This document shows positions 11,943-29,863 of a stretch of 64,000 nt of DNA, one piece after another. The stretch comes from Xestospongia bergquistia (lineage: Eukaryota; Porifera; Demospongiae; Haplosclerida; Petrosiidae). A model generated the notes under the pieces. The model was not told where the DNA came from and did not search any database. It worked only from the letters and a program-made list of their open reading frames with translations. Positions within the stretch are counted from its first letter, which is position 1; each line of letters opens with the position of its first letter. The position numbers and the translations under genes were made by a program. The stretch covers positions 4,787,501 through 4,851,500 of the forward strand of contig OZ014425.1 of NCBI GenBank assembly GCA_963965975.1, given 5' to 3'.

Positions 11943-13434
11943 GTCTGTTCATTCACGCAAGTGAAAAAATTATTCCTATTGACCTATTGTGCCCCTTTTA
12001 TTTGTTTATTATAATAACAATATATTTAGCTGTCGTATTATTTGTCATAAAACTCTGTGTATTGTTTTGTTATATAATAACAAACCCCGTCAATTATTTC
12101 ATTATTAATAATTTTGTATAATTTTAATACAAAATAATAAATATTTTTAAAATCTACCTTGTTTTCTCTCTCATTATGGAAGATAATCCACGCAATCTTC
12201 ATTAATTATGTTTTGGAAGGAGATGATTAGGACTTGTTTGTATAATGGAATGAAGCCTGTGCTAATTCTTGAGACTCACTCTGTAAACATATCAAATCTT
12301 CACATTTTATACAGATACCTCATATTATCCACCTGGCTACCTGTCTCACATTCCTGACATTAATAACATAGCTAGTTAGTGAGTGAGCAATGAAAAATAC
12401 CAAATTATAAGTATGAACACACATATATATATGGTGAGACAAGCTCTGGGTATGAGAAGCCTAAGGTAATTCAGTATGAATAATGTAAGTGACAATAACT
12501 ACACACCTATAGTATATATATACATGGTCAGTTTGAATTTTACATAATATTATAGCCAAATTGTTCTACTTAAGTAAGTGACATTATCAAAGAAATATAA
12601 CTTACATTACACTATACATTCACATGTTCCATGAAGTGTGGTATTATTCTCTACAGCAGTATCTATTGTTACCACGCTGTTGTGTGTATCATGTGACACA
12701 GTTACTATTCATGCACAAGAAAATATTTGTTGATGTAAAAAGTAATTACTTCTACTACGTACATTTTAATAAAAAAAACTGCGCGTAGGAAGACTAGTTA
12801 GTACTGTGGAATGATTATCAATTAGGATTGTATAACATGTGTACTTTGTAATACAAAGGAAAAATGACCCAATTTATAAAACTATAGTAAAATTAGTTCA
12901 GACATAATAATATAGGTATTTGTGTGAAGGAAAGACTCCCACTCTTTAGAGTATATCCTCAAAAGACAGTTAACAACACTAGGAATGTACAGTTGTTTTG
13001 ACTGGAGAGTATTATTGTAGTGTAAGGAGATAAGTTACTACTACCTAGTGTTAATATTGTCACATTGTATATTGGTTAATCCTGAGACATGGTTGAACAA
13101 CTCGGGAGAATAACTGTAGGCATTATAATGTGTACAATTATTATTACTATAGTTGATTATTGTGTTGTTATGTCATCACATTGTGTTAAAATAGTAATGT
13201 TTTTTTTAAATAAGATGTGAATTGTTAAAAATATTTTCTGTATAATACAGACTGGAGAATATATATTGAACACAAATAGAATTGCTTTGACAAAAAAAAT
13301 AAAATAAAATTGCATTCAATGCTCATAATAAGAATATGCTAAAAAAAGATATAATATTATTAGACTTAAATAACTGAATGATTGGTACATCGGCATTCCA
13401 CAATTGACTGAACAGAAGATGTCATTTTAAACAT
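11943..13434. other. Convergent 3' region between FBXL5 and DYRK2
   Basis: About 1.5 kb of AT-rich sequence between two stop codons. I see no exon. It should hold both 3' UTRs. Confidence 0.6.
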
Positions 13435-15426
13435 CTATCTATCAACAATTTTAGGTAAGATCATTCTACTAGATGTTGTGGTGGTTGAATAATGATCTGA
13501 TTGGGTAAATTTTGTGTGAGATGATGTGGGTACTATACCATTAATATGTTGAGTTTGTTGAGTTGTTGTTGTTGAAATAATAGGAACAGGAGGATCAGGA
13601 AGTTGTCTCTGTTTATGAACACTAGAAGTGGACTTTGTTGATGCACCAGATGGAGGTAATCTTGTCATGACTGTGGCTCCTGTCGCAACAGGTGGATTTT
13701 GTAGTACAGGTGGAACACCTTGACTTAAACTCTGTGTGTCCGATATCAATGGTGCTCGAGGAAGTCGTCTGCGCAGCCAAGCATGTCTCAGCGCTTGTGG
13801 AGGAGTCATTCTGAGGGCGGGGTCCCATTCTAAACAGCGCTGTAAGAAATCCAGAAACAAAGCATCGTCACAACCTTTGAGAGCTCGACTCATTTCTTTG
13901 GTTCCAGGAGGCCCTCGAAATTTACCTCGCCTTGATCTGCCCCCAGTGTAGGAAGTTGAACCATCAGGATTGGTAGACAATGTACAATAACGTGGATGTC
14001 CTTTTGAATTGAAGAATGTACGCCCACGTTTAGTGCTGTCCAATAATTTTTGAGAGGGCATATCTAAAACTTCCATCATACAAGCCAACTGGTCACCTTC
14101 ATCTTCACCAGGAAAGAGAGGATACCCAGTTAGCAACTCCGCTAATATGCATCCAAAACTCCACATATCAATTGCCATGCCATATTTCCCTCCAAGAATG
14201 ACTTCAGGAGCACGATAAAATCGACTCTGAATGTATGTATAGACTCGTTGATATTCATAGCAACTAGAACCAAAATCAATCACTTTAATGCCACTCCGAC
14301 CTGGTTGTTTGAGTAGAATATTCTCTGGTTTCAAGTCACAATGAATGATTCGATTTCTATAGAGTGAATCCATACATTGAAGAATAGAGTGAGCAAATTT
14401 ACGAACCAAGGCCAAACTAAAGCCTTGAAATTTATTTTTCTTGATTAGTTCATAGAGATTCATACTGAGTAGCTCAAATGTGATACAGACATGATTTCTG
14501 AAAATAAAGTGATCAATCATGTGTATAATGTTGTGTGTGTTGTCTTTGTCTTGACGTCGGAGATGTTCAAGTATTTTTACTTCCTCTTGAGCTTGTCGAT
14601 GGAACCGTTTCTCATTTCTCACTATTTTGAGAGCAATATGCATTTGTGTCTTGTGATCATATGCTTTCAGAACTTGACCAAAAGATCCTTTTCCTAGGAC
14701 TTTCAAAACTTCATAGCGATATAGGATGTGATCATGAGCAGCTATCAGATATGTTCCTGCTTCATCATCATAGCCACTATTTTGTGGTCCACCAATCACT
14801 CCTTGACGTTTTTTAGCATGCTGTCCAACAAAATACACTTGAGGAAAAGATGTAACTTCTTGTTGTTCAAACTCAGTGAGTTTTGAACCATACAGCTTAA
14901 GGGCTTGTTCAGGAGTTAGATAACGTTTTTTCTCTGATTGAGTCTCCTCTGGTATTATCACTTCATCTGTTGTAGATACTGGTCTTGTGGCAGTAATTGG
15001 TCTGTTTGGAACTGTAGGAAGAGGCTCAATCAGTGTAAAAGTCGGGGCAGTGGTGGTTAGTGAAGGGCGGCGCTGTTGAGTGTCGGAATTGTTAGTAATA
15101 GGTGGTGGTTGGTCTCTAAACAATGGTTGTACTTGAACTCCAGACAACCGAGGTAAAGTGCTTGAAGTGTCTTGAGATTGAGTGGCCACTGTTTTGCTAG
15201 AAGTTGTCTTCGTCAAAGGAGGCAGAGACACACCAGTTCCAGACTTTTTTGTGTTTTGTCCGTGCGTCATGGTAGAAGAATAGTCAAGATAAATCTTTCC
15301 AGAGCTATCGCTTTCAAAATCGATCAAAGGTTCCTTGTTGCTGTTACTTGGGAAAACAGCAGTCCTATTAAATGATCTATTAGTTGAACTCACACTGACA
15401 GATTGACTGCTGAACATAGCAAGCAT
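13435..15426 (-). CDS. DYRK2: DYRK2-type dual-specificity kinase, intronless
   Basis: One uninterrupted 663-codon frame. Residues 169-192 ([20 protein letters not shown]) are the DYRK homology box of class 2 DYRKs. The kinase domain spans about 237-550: glycine loop GKGSFGQV (245-252), lysine K267, HCDLKPEN (362-369), DFG (384-386), and activation-loop YTY with Y398, the tyrosine that DYRKs autophosphorylate in cis. The segment [12 protein letters not shown] is also DYRK2/3-like. The N-terminal 165 and C-terminal 100 residues are Ser/Thr/Pro-rich and look disordered. The closest human match is DYRK2, a kinase tied to proteasome, p53 and cilia control. Every other large gene here has introns, so a retroposed origin or loss of coding introns is likely. 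The start at 15426 is the first ATG; Met4 is an alternative. Confidence 0.93.
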   Translation of the reverse strand: MLAMFSSQSVSVSSTNRSFNRTAVFPSNSNKEPLIDFESDSSGKIYLDYSSTMTHGQNTKKSGTGVSLPPLTKTTSSKTVATQSQDTSSTLPRLSGVQVQPLFRDQPPPITNNSDTQQRRPSLTTTAPTFTLIEPLPTVPNRPITATRPVSTTDEVIIPEETQSEKKRYLTPEQALKLYGSKLTEFEQQEVTSFPQVYFVGQHAKKRQGVIGGPQNSGYDDEAGTYLIAAHDHILYRYEVLKVLGKGSFGQVLKAYDHKTQMHIALKIVRNEKRFHRQAQEEVKILEHLRRQDKDNTHNIIHMIDHFIFRNHVCITFELLSMNLYELIKKNKFQGFSLALVRKFAHSILQCMDSLYRNRIIHCDLKPENILLKQPGRSGIKVIDFGSSCYEYQRVYTYIQSRFYRAPEVILGGKYGMAIDMWSFGCILAELLTGYPLFPGEDEGDQLACMMEVLDMPSQKLLDSTKRGRTFFNSKGHPRYCTLSTNPDGSTSYTGGRSRRGKFRGPPGTKEMSRALKGCDDALFLDFLQRCLEWDPALRMTPPQALRHAWLRRRLPRAPLISDTQSLSQGVPPVLQNPPVATGATVMTRLPPSGASTKSTSSVHKQRQLPDPPVPIISTTTTQQTQHINGIVPTSSHTKFTQSDHYSTTTTSSRMILPKIVDR

Positions 15427-15878
15427 ACTTACACGAACTAAATACTTTTATAATGTCTAGTGCAAGACAAATCTCTGCATCACACAACACACTAATACAG
15501 TAGTCAGCAAACAGGGGAATATATCTCTCGATTGTGCTAGATTGGCTCTACAAAATGTCCAGATCACTATTGATCGCCTATAGCTTCTTGATGGTCGAGT
15601 GAAGACAGCTATCTCTGCAACTCCTTATTATTGTTGCATGGTTCCTAGCAGTAATACGTTGCTAAGCATCGTGAGAAACATGCAAATAACCATAGTAACA
15701 ATGATACCATAAATTCTATTTATAACAGACTATTTCGATTTTACTCTTAATACCACAAATAATAATGGAAAATAACACGACATGTATTGTTACAATAATT
15801 CATTATCGTGGGTTTGTATCCACTACCTAAATACCTACATTGAAGTTATAATTATTGATACATATAGTCAAAAGAGTA
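15427..15878. promoter_or_regulatory. DYRK2 upstream region
   Basis: About 450 bp between the DYRK2 start and the OTUD5 stop. It contains an exact octamer ATGCAAAT (15680-15687) and GTTGC/GTAAC half-sites such as GTTGCATGGTTCC (15633-15645) that resemble weak RFX X-boxes. Function is not shown. Confidence 0.4.
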
Positions 15879-21666
<5,788 letters not shown>

Positions 21667-22033
21667 AGTGCCCTGGGCGTGGTTAATGAAATTGAAGTAC
21701 GAAACTTGAGTTTTACTCGTCTAAAATACCACAAAGAGAAATCTCATTAGATATAATAGTCTTATCTCTCTTAATAGAAAATGTTTGTGCTTTATTATCA
21801 CTAGTTTAGTTGCGTTTTACCTTAATTTGCGCTGATAAAGATGAAGAGATAGACAGGAGTTATGATCCTGCGTTTCAATAAAAATTGAGGGTGTTTCCCT
21901 TCAATTAAGCCGCGCCCATAATAACTTTTATGGGTGGGGCTGAATATGAAACCATTTTATGATTAAAATAATATTGTTCATTCTTTTTGTTGGAGTAAAG
22001 TCTCAAGAGTCTTGTCAGTTGGATAGCTGCCAC
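21667..22033. promoter_or_regulatory. Bidirectional promoter, OTUD5/CBR1-like
   Basis: The starts of two divergent genes are 367 bp apart, with no other exon between them. Confidence 0.55.
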
Positions 22034-23360
22034 ATGGCTACTACTGGTATAACAGGAAGAAGAGTAGCATTAGTAAGTAATCTTAAACTATAGTATTTTG
22101 AAAGGTCTCAATCTCATTACTGCTCTTTTATAATAGGTCACTGGTGCTAATCAAGGCATTGGATTTGAGATTGTTAAGCAACTATGCAGGAAATTTGATG
22201 GACAAGTCCTTTTAGGAGGTCAGCAGTTCTGCAGTTAGAATTATATTCTGTGCTGTAGATGGATATTTTAATCACATTATTATTATATTGTCTAGCTCGT
22301 AATATGGAACGAGGACAGACTGCTGTGAGAGAACTTGAATCTGAGGGTCTTAATCCTGAGTTTGTACAACTGGATGTTTCAAATTCTGAGAGTATTGAGT
22401 CTGCTCAGAAATGGGTGCAGGAGAAATATGGCCGTTTGGATATACTGATTAATAATGCAGGGATTCTTCTGAAAGTGAGTGGCTGAGTGATATTATTGAT
22501 AAATTTGAGTTTCTTTTTCTTTCTTGTTAGAATGATATTCCACTTCCTGAACGAGCTAGACAAACTATCACTGTTAATTATCATGGTTTGTTAAATGTGA
22601 CCAACTCCTTTTGGTCCTTACTTCAACCTCACAGCAGGTGAGATGACTCCTTCATGATTATCATTATCTTTTCTCAGAATAGTTCACCTCTCATCTGGTC
22701 TTGGAAGACTTTCCAAACTGGGTAAGAAATGGCAGGAGAAAATCCGTTCTCCAGATCTTACTATTGACCACCTCTCAGCTATAATGGACCAATATGTAAA
22801 GTAAAGTCTTTATCATCAAATATACCTTCAATATTACTTGGTATTGTAGAGATGCAACCAGCGATGACTATGATACTAAAGAATGGATATCACATGATAC
22901 ATATGCTGATAGTAAGTACATGTAGAGACAGATATGTCTCATCCATCAATTCAACCATTTATCTATTCATTCATCCATCTGTCCATTCATCTAGGTTACA
23001 GTGTCTCAAAAATTGGGGTCACAAAATTAGCTGAACTTCAAGCTAACCAGTTAGAGAAAGATCAAAGACCTGGCATTCTTGTCAATGCTGTATGATAACT
23101 TTACTACATTATTACTTTATGTCACACCCACTTCTCTTTTTACAGGTGTGTCCAGGATGGGTCAGAACTAATATGGGTGGACCTAGTGCTTCTCTAAGTG
23201 TTGAAGAAGGTGACATATATACTTGTTAGATGGTGCTTCTATCTTTTCTTTTTCCAAAGGTGCTGATACACCACTATATCTGGCTCTCTTACCCATGGGA
23301 GCAACAGAACCCAATGGGAAATTTCTGAGAAACAGAAAAGTCTTAAGTGGATATCTATAA
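22034..23360 (+). CDS. CBR1: CBR1-like short-chain dehydrogenase/reductase
   Basis: Nine exons: 22034-22072, 22137-22218, 22296-22474, 22531-22637, 22678-22800, 22850-22911, 22995-23089, 23146-23209 and 23260-23360; 283 residues, the usual CBR1 size. The NADPH motif is TGANQGIG (TGxxxGxG), the NNAG motif is present (DILINNAGI), the catalytic serine is in VHLSSGLG, and the YxxxK pair is in SYSVSKIGVTKLA. The CPGWVRTNMGGPSA segment and the C-terminus (ADTPLYLALLP, then PNGKFL) are typical of carbonyl reductase 1/3. Expected role: cytosolic NADPH-dependent reduction of carbonyl compounds, including quinones and, in vertebrates, prostaglandins. The substrate in this animal is unknown. Confidence 0.9.
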
Positions 23361-24230
23361 TAATTATTTAGTTTGAAGTTTCTTTTTTGTAATTAATATT
23401 TCTGTTATATCAATATTTATTTCCAATTAAAGCTTGTGTTAAATATTGTCTATGAATATGATAAATTGCTGAGCAAGTTATTTTTAATAATATTCATAGC
23501 TTGTTCAGCTATATAAGTGATACTACTATAGTAGTGCATTGAGTAGTAGCAATATTAATTGGATAGTAAGTAATAATAGTTAGATAGTGTTGCTGTAATT
23601 GCTACCACTTCTTTCTGGAACTCATCGTTTTGAAAATTAAAGCAATTTGGTGAGTTTAAAATTTGCAACCATTCTAAAGTTTCAAGTTATAATAACAACT
23701 TGAAAAAGCCACAATTCTAGACTTTTTTTAATCTACGAAGGGCGGGATTCACCAGGTTGCTGCAAAAACTTGCAATAAATTGTCTGTTCTCCAGATATAA
23801 CTAAGCGTGTTGGTACTAGGGCTAAGCGTACTGATACTAGGGCTAGTACAATTATTTTTGCCTGGAAAAGAACAAAGTTTGATCTAGAGGTAGTGTATTG
23901 AAACGACCAGTGAAGAAAGAGGTGGAGAGACAGATAACATGGTGAGAGAACAGCTTCTGTAAAAAACGTGCTAAATACTGCAAAAGCCAAGTAGGTTTAG
24001 CACTTAGAATGGACAATAAAACCTTCTAGACGTGATACAAGGTGTGAGAGAGATGTCATACTGCAGCAGCAAGTGTCTTGATCAATAGTGTGTCTTCCTC
24101 TGGTATATGTAATGTTTAGTTGCCTGGACAACACTATTAGTTAGCTCTATATAAATACTATATGTATGGAGAAGACAATCTTATTATGTATTTCTTTTTT
24201 ATTTGCAGGCTTTTTGAGTAAAGAGTCGTG
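23361..24230 (+). other. Spacer between CBR1-like and PIM-like genes
   Basis: About 870 bp. It holds the CBR1-like 3' UTR (AATTAAA near 23425) and the PIM-like 5' region. A probable 5' UTR acceptor lies at 24208 (TTTGCAG). A short near-tandem repeat lies around 23808-23850. No coding exon is supported. Confidence 0.5.
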
Positions 24231-27200
24231 ATGATGTTAACTCAACGTATCAGTGCTTTATCTCACGATTTATCTCAACAGTGTCAAGTAACTCCAGTTC
24301 AACTGGATAGTAAGGAAAGAGAAGTTGTTAAAGGAGAACAAGAGAAGAGTAAAGGTATCCGTGCTCCAAGAACAAGAAGAAAACTAATGGATACTAGAGA
24401 ACAAGGTGGGAGAAAGAATAATATAATTAAAATGAATATCTAATAAAATATGTAAATTTGTGTTTGTATTCAAATGGGGATAATAAAAAGTGTAAAATTA
24501 AAGTTTATATTAATGTAATTAGAATGTTATCACAATGTCACTTGTATATTTAACAGCTGCTTACTAAATCAATGACCAGACAGAAATATTTGTTGTCTAG
24601 GGCTAATATATATATATATATTGTTTATTTATTGGTAGTTTATAACAGATTGTCCCATCTGTTAATAAAATTGACAGCAGGGCTATTAATTATCTTCCTT
24701 CTCTCTAGGGGTCTCCCCATCTTTATCTGCACGACGCTCTCTAGTAGAGCATTATAAAGTTGGACAAGTGTTAGGTACTGGTGGATTTGGTTCTGTCTAT
24801 AGCGGAAGATCACATAAAACTGGACAGCAAGTGAGTTAGATATAGGCGCGGTATAACATGAATTATTAACCCTTTTCTTTCTCATGCATATAGGTTGCTA
24901 TTAAGATAATACCAAAAACTAAAGTGTTTGGATGGGCTAAGGTTAGTGAGATTGAGTAGAGTAGAGAGGATGTTATGTGATGTCAAAAAGTGGTAGACCA
25001 TATCATTATACAATGTTAATTGTTACATTTGTCGCTGATAATGTGTAGTTCATGATCTATAACATGTAATCTAATGAACCGAATAATGAGCGAGTGAAAT
25101 CAGATTATCTGTAATAGCTATGTGGTTAAAAGAAATTTAACGTGTATTCGATCCGTTTGTCTGCTTGTCAGTGAAAAACAAATAGTTTTCCAATTCAATT
25201 GATAATTTCCAAGTACATATATTATGTGTACTGGTATTGTTACCACTAGTCTTGAGCCAAACTATGTTTTACACCAGTCTGGCTCAAAATTGTACTACTC
25301 TATCATTAACATGTATTGTAATGCTATAGAAATATAGTAATAGTTAGTAATCTAATGTCGTCCCACATTAACTTAGATTACTATTACAATTCCCATATTA
25401 CTACAGATAAAGATAGTAATGTTGTATGACATTTTTGTTAACAGAATTTTCAGCTTTCCTTCAAAGAAACTTGTCTCTGTTGACAAGATCTTAAAGGAAT
25501 AGATTATACTTTTCCATTAGTGTCTTGGTTTGTATTGGACATGTTGTAACTATTTTGAGGATGTCAAAAATATGGCATCAATATGTTGGCATCTTCTTTG
25601 CTTTGCTTATAATACAAAGTGTCTATATGTGTTTGGTTTTGTGGTAAGTCCCCCCCTAGTTAGCTGGAATGCTGATCTGTCAAGTTGTAAACTAAATAAC
25701 AACATGTGACAACCCCCTACTATATGATGACTCTACTATATGACAACCCCTACTATAATTATGATGACTCTTCTATATGACAACCCCTACTATAATTATG
25801 ATGACCCTTCTATATGACAACCCCCTACTATATGACGACTTCTGTATGACAACCCCCTACTATATGATGACCCTTCTATATGAACCTCCCCCCCTATAGA
25901 TCTGTCTCACTGTTGGAGGTAGTAATATATATATTGAGTAATAGACTACTGTTAATTATTATTTATTTGGTTGTTAAGATAAACAATAATACTACAATAA
26001 TAATAATAATTAGATTGTTTAGAATTATTTGTGGAATTTTGTTTATTCCAATGTGTGTTAAGGAACATTAAACTACTTCACCAGTACTTGTTCTATAGTT
26101 GTCACTCTCTATTTAGTTCCATTGCACTTAACAATACTCCCCTACACACAGAACAATTGAGTATATCCTCCCTCAGACATAAGACCCTCCCCACCTCCTA
26201 AAGAGACAATTAATAACAGCAGTTGACTCTAGTATTTTTAGCGTGGGTGACCTTGTATATAATACCTTTGTATTTTGACTACATAGAAACAAGCAATGAA
26301 CATCATGACTGCACCTTAATTTGATAGGACCTCTTTGTGTTTGTCTTTGATCTGTAGTTTGTTATGTTAATCATAGGTCATATTATTAATTTTCTTGGAA
26401 AGTCCAATTGTCAAACTATATATGGAAATAGGACTGATCAATTATATCTCATGTGATAAATATGTCTAGTATTCTCACAATGTTTTCCAAGAATCTATAT
26501 TCATTTGTTATCAAAAGTTTTAGCTAATGAGTAAATTATTATAGTTATGATTATATGAACATATGAATATTATTAAAAAATCCTTTGTAATCATAATTTG
26601 TGTTTATTGTTCTTCAATAACAGTGAATATTGTTGTTGAACTAAGTCCAAATATAATGTAGGGGGAATGTTGTTGTCATGGAAACAATTGTTATGTCTCT
26701 GAGATAACATGTTAACATTTCCTTCGACAATTGTTAAATGAAATAATTCTTCTTTCTCGTACGCACACAGATTGGCTCACAACTTGTTCCACGAGAGACA
26801 GCTCTTCTTCATAAACTTGATCACAAGTATATCATTCGAATGTTGGACTATTTTGAGGATGCTTCTCATTTTTATATCATCATGGAGAAACCAGACAAAT
26901 ATATTGATCTCTTTGATTACATCACTCAAAAAGGCATAGTCAGCGAGAAATCAAGCCGATTTCTTTTCCGTCAAATCTTAGAGGCCATTCAGTACTCTCA
27001 TTCAATGGGCGTGGTTCATCGTGACATCAAAGATGAAAATATATTGATAGATTTGAAAGAGCATTGCATCAAATTAATTGACTATGGATCTGGTACCTTC
27101 CTTACATCTGAACTGTATACAGAATATGAAGGTAAGCTAAATATTGTCATCCACTTGTTAAATATCCTTTCCCTCCCTTCCTCTGTCTCCCCCTCTCCTG

Positions 27201-28452
27201 CTTCCTCCCTTCCTCTGTCTCCCCCTCTCCTGCTTCCTCCCTTCCTCTCTTCTTCTATCTCCCCTTCTCCCTCCCTTTCTAGGTACTCGTGTGTATAGTC
27301 CCCCTGAATGGTTACTTCATCGTGGTTATCATGCTGTACCAGCTACTGTATGGTCACTCGGTATACTCCTGTACGATATGTTACAAGGAGACATCCCATT
27401 TGAGGAAGATGTGGATATTAAGAAAGCTGATGTCACTTTTCACAACCCAATATCACATGGTAGGTCATGTATCGTATTGTAACCTTCAATTAAAGACTGT
27501 TTCATGTTAAAGTTTAAATATTTAATATAGTATTGTACTCATTAAAGATCTACTTGTAGGAGGAAAGGTGATCTCCATTAGACTAATCCAAACAGTTATA
27601 ATACAGTACATTATATAATAGTGTTATGACTTGCTTAACAATTATAGTTGTGTATGGCCTAGAGCAAGTGTCATAATTACTTGTATTAGTTTATGATGTC
27701 TCAGTTACGCGCTATATGTTTGATGACAAAGGTTGTAACATAAGATAATTGTCTACCATATACGTCATTTCACCTCTCATCCCTCTCTCTCAGATGCTCA
27801 ATCCCTAATCCATTGGATGTTATCCAGAAAACCTGAGGACCGGCCCACATTGGAACAGATCCAAACTCATCCTTGGCTCCTTAAGTCAGCCAATCCACAC
27901 ATGTCACCTACAAAATCTCGCTCCTTTACATCATCTCTTCCAACAATGACTAGAGCTGCTTCAGTGTCATGTACACCACCTCTACCACTTAAAGATCTTC
28001 ATTGCCCTTCTCCTCATCCTCCTAGCTCACCTAGCCCACCAGATATGTCACCAGCTAGTGCTGTCACTTATAACAGTCTCAAACGTTCATTCTCTCAAGA
28101 GTCTCGTTCTCATTCCGTAGCAACAGCTCATAGTCCCAAACATCATTTAATACAGTCGTATTCTGTCATACCCAAGTCTCCTTCCCATTCACCTGGACTC
28201 AGTCCCAAACTGCATCACATCCCCAGTCAATTAACAGCTAGTTATAATAGCAAACATCAAACAGGACAAAATCACTTACAACATAGTTTGAAATTAACCA
28301 GTGGAACATCTGCTAGTCCCAAGAAATCACCACTTTGTACCTCATTTAAGGATGAGAGGGGAGGAGCCAGTAGCTCATCTTCCAAGTACAAACTGCCCAA
28401 ATCTCCAATATTTGGAGGAAGGAAAGGTCATTTCAAGGTTCAGCGAATATAA
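24231..28452 (+). CDS. PIM: PIM-family Ser/Thr kinase with long C-terminal tail
   Basis: Six exons: 24231-24405, 24709-24830, 24894-24941, 26771-27131, 27283-27459 and 27794-28452; 513 residues. PIM features: [12 protein letters not shown] loop, VAIK lysine (K103), the proline-bearing hinge MEKPDK (P156, the trait that gives PIM an odd ATP pocket), [13 protein letters not shown] (from 198), and [10 protein letters not shown] then [18 protein letters not shown]. The kinase ends at about residue 325 (HPWLLKS). PIM kinases usually stop there; this protein continues about 190 residues rich in Ser, Pro and His. The metal-binding motif is DYG (219-221) rather than DFG. A 1.8-kb intron splits the N-lobe. 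AATAAA follows at 28508. PIMs are constitutively active pro-survival kinases controlled by protein level; regulation here is unknown. Confidence 0.88.
25704..25890. repeat. Minisatellite in PIM-like intron 3
   Basis: Five to six imperfect copies of a unit built on TATATGACAACCCCCTAC and ATGATGACCCTTC, about 30-37 bp each. Confidence 0.85.
27172..27250. repeat. 32-bp C/T-rich tandem repeat, PIM-like intron 4
   Basis: About 2.4 copies of a pure C+T unit apart from a few G. It lies just before the acceptor at 27281-27282 on the sense strand. Confidence 0.85.
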
Positions 28453-28764
28453 GGGTGGAGTCAGGTTTGATATGTCCTGGATTTACTCTAATTACGAAAC
28501 GATTTCTAATAAACGTGAAAATTGTGTTAGTTCAAAATGTATGTATTAAATAACTCTGATTATAATCCTTGTTAATAATGACACATCATGTGTTATATCT
28601 CCAGTTTTAAATCTAATTACTTCTTTCATTTGTTGTCTATGTCATTGTATTTATGTTTACAGAATATAGAACACAGGTACTGTTGTCAATTTATATAATA
28701 TATAACATTAATTAACAAATTATTACCAGGGAATTCCCCATTAACTGTATGTTCTATTAAAGTA

Positions 28765-29671
28765 TTATAACACAACATGAGGAAGACAAATATGATCTGG
28801 TCTGAGACTCAAACTCACTCTACCTTGAGTTTCTGTCTGAGCCTTTTGTTTCAGCCTCAGAAACCAGTCTTGGACATGAGGTTGTATCTCTGCCTCGAGA
28901 GAGGTTGGAAAGGAAAAGGAGTAGAGGGAGTGGTCCTAATTAATAATACTAGTCATGTGATTAAACAACAGGATTCTCCAGTACATGTATGTGTATAAAC
29001 ATAGATTGTGTAAATCTAAATACAAATACATAACTAATTTATAAACCAGATCCGTTCTCAATGAATCAACGCACCTTTTGCCACAACACATGATGGTCTG
29101 GACTATAATTGTCAGCTGTGATCGTCACTTTAGTAAGAGATATCATATCAAGATCATAGCCATTGTGTTCATTAAACCAGTATATTACAGGATAACCACA
29201 TAACCAACCATATATTGTACATGCATTGAGAGCACTTGAGGTTTGGGATTTGATGATAGGACAAGAGTCATATGGTTGCTTAGCAACAGTAACATGTGTA
29301 TCAAACCAGTTTTGAACATCAGTTTCAAGTTGTGTACCACCTTTAATTATTTGTGGTACTTTGAGACCTTTTGTTATATCAATAAAAACAGGTTTTACCA
29401 GTTTTTCAGTTCTTATATTTATCAAAAAAACATCTCCACATAGTGAAAGAATTGTAAATTCCCTGGGGTTAAAATGGGCATTAATTAGAGCCAAGTATTT
29501 CAAGAACTGTTGTAAAAGAGCACTGTCAGGTTTCAAGTAATCAAGCAGTAAGCCTGGTTTGAGGTCATGTGACAAACATGTGATATCATCATGTATTCGT
29601 GATGTCTTGGTATAATTATGTCGTCCATAACACTTGAATAATTGCTCACTGAAATCAACTACTTCCTGCAT
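28765..29671 (-). CDS. C1orf74: C1orf74/UPF0739-like protein
   Basis: Two exons, complement of 28765-28935 and 29075-29671; 255 residues, close to the human length of about 270. Conserved-looking parts are KPGLLLDYLKPDSALLQQF, SLCGDVFLINIRTE, SALNACTIYGWLCGYPVIYW and, in the second exon, DHSLYSFSFPTSLEAEIQ. The first exon alone stops six bases after the donor (GTGCGT at 29073-29074), and the second exon restores a typical tail, which supports the splice. An in-frame stop lies just upstream of the ATG. The family has no established biochemical function. The match is from memory of the family and is moderate. Confidence 0.65.
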
Positions 29672-29863
29672 TTACTATCTGGAGTTCTAATGAAGCCCCC
29701 TAATCATTAAAATAAAAATGACTTAAGGTTGAGATGGCATAATATTGCAGAGGAAGCACCTGGCTCTAGTAGACTAAGATGAGTAGAATTTGAAAATGAT
29801 TGAATATGATAAAGGTGAGATAAAGAAAAATAGTGGTAAATTAATTAGCTGCTGATATTGCAA

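Noticed and set aside
23733-23990. 85-codon minus-strand frame
   Set aside because: No exon-like borders, no recognisable motif, and it lies in the spacer between two well-defined genes.
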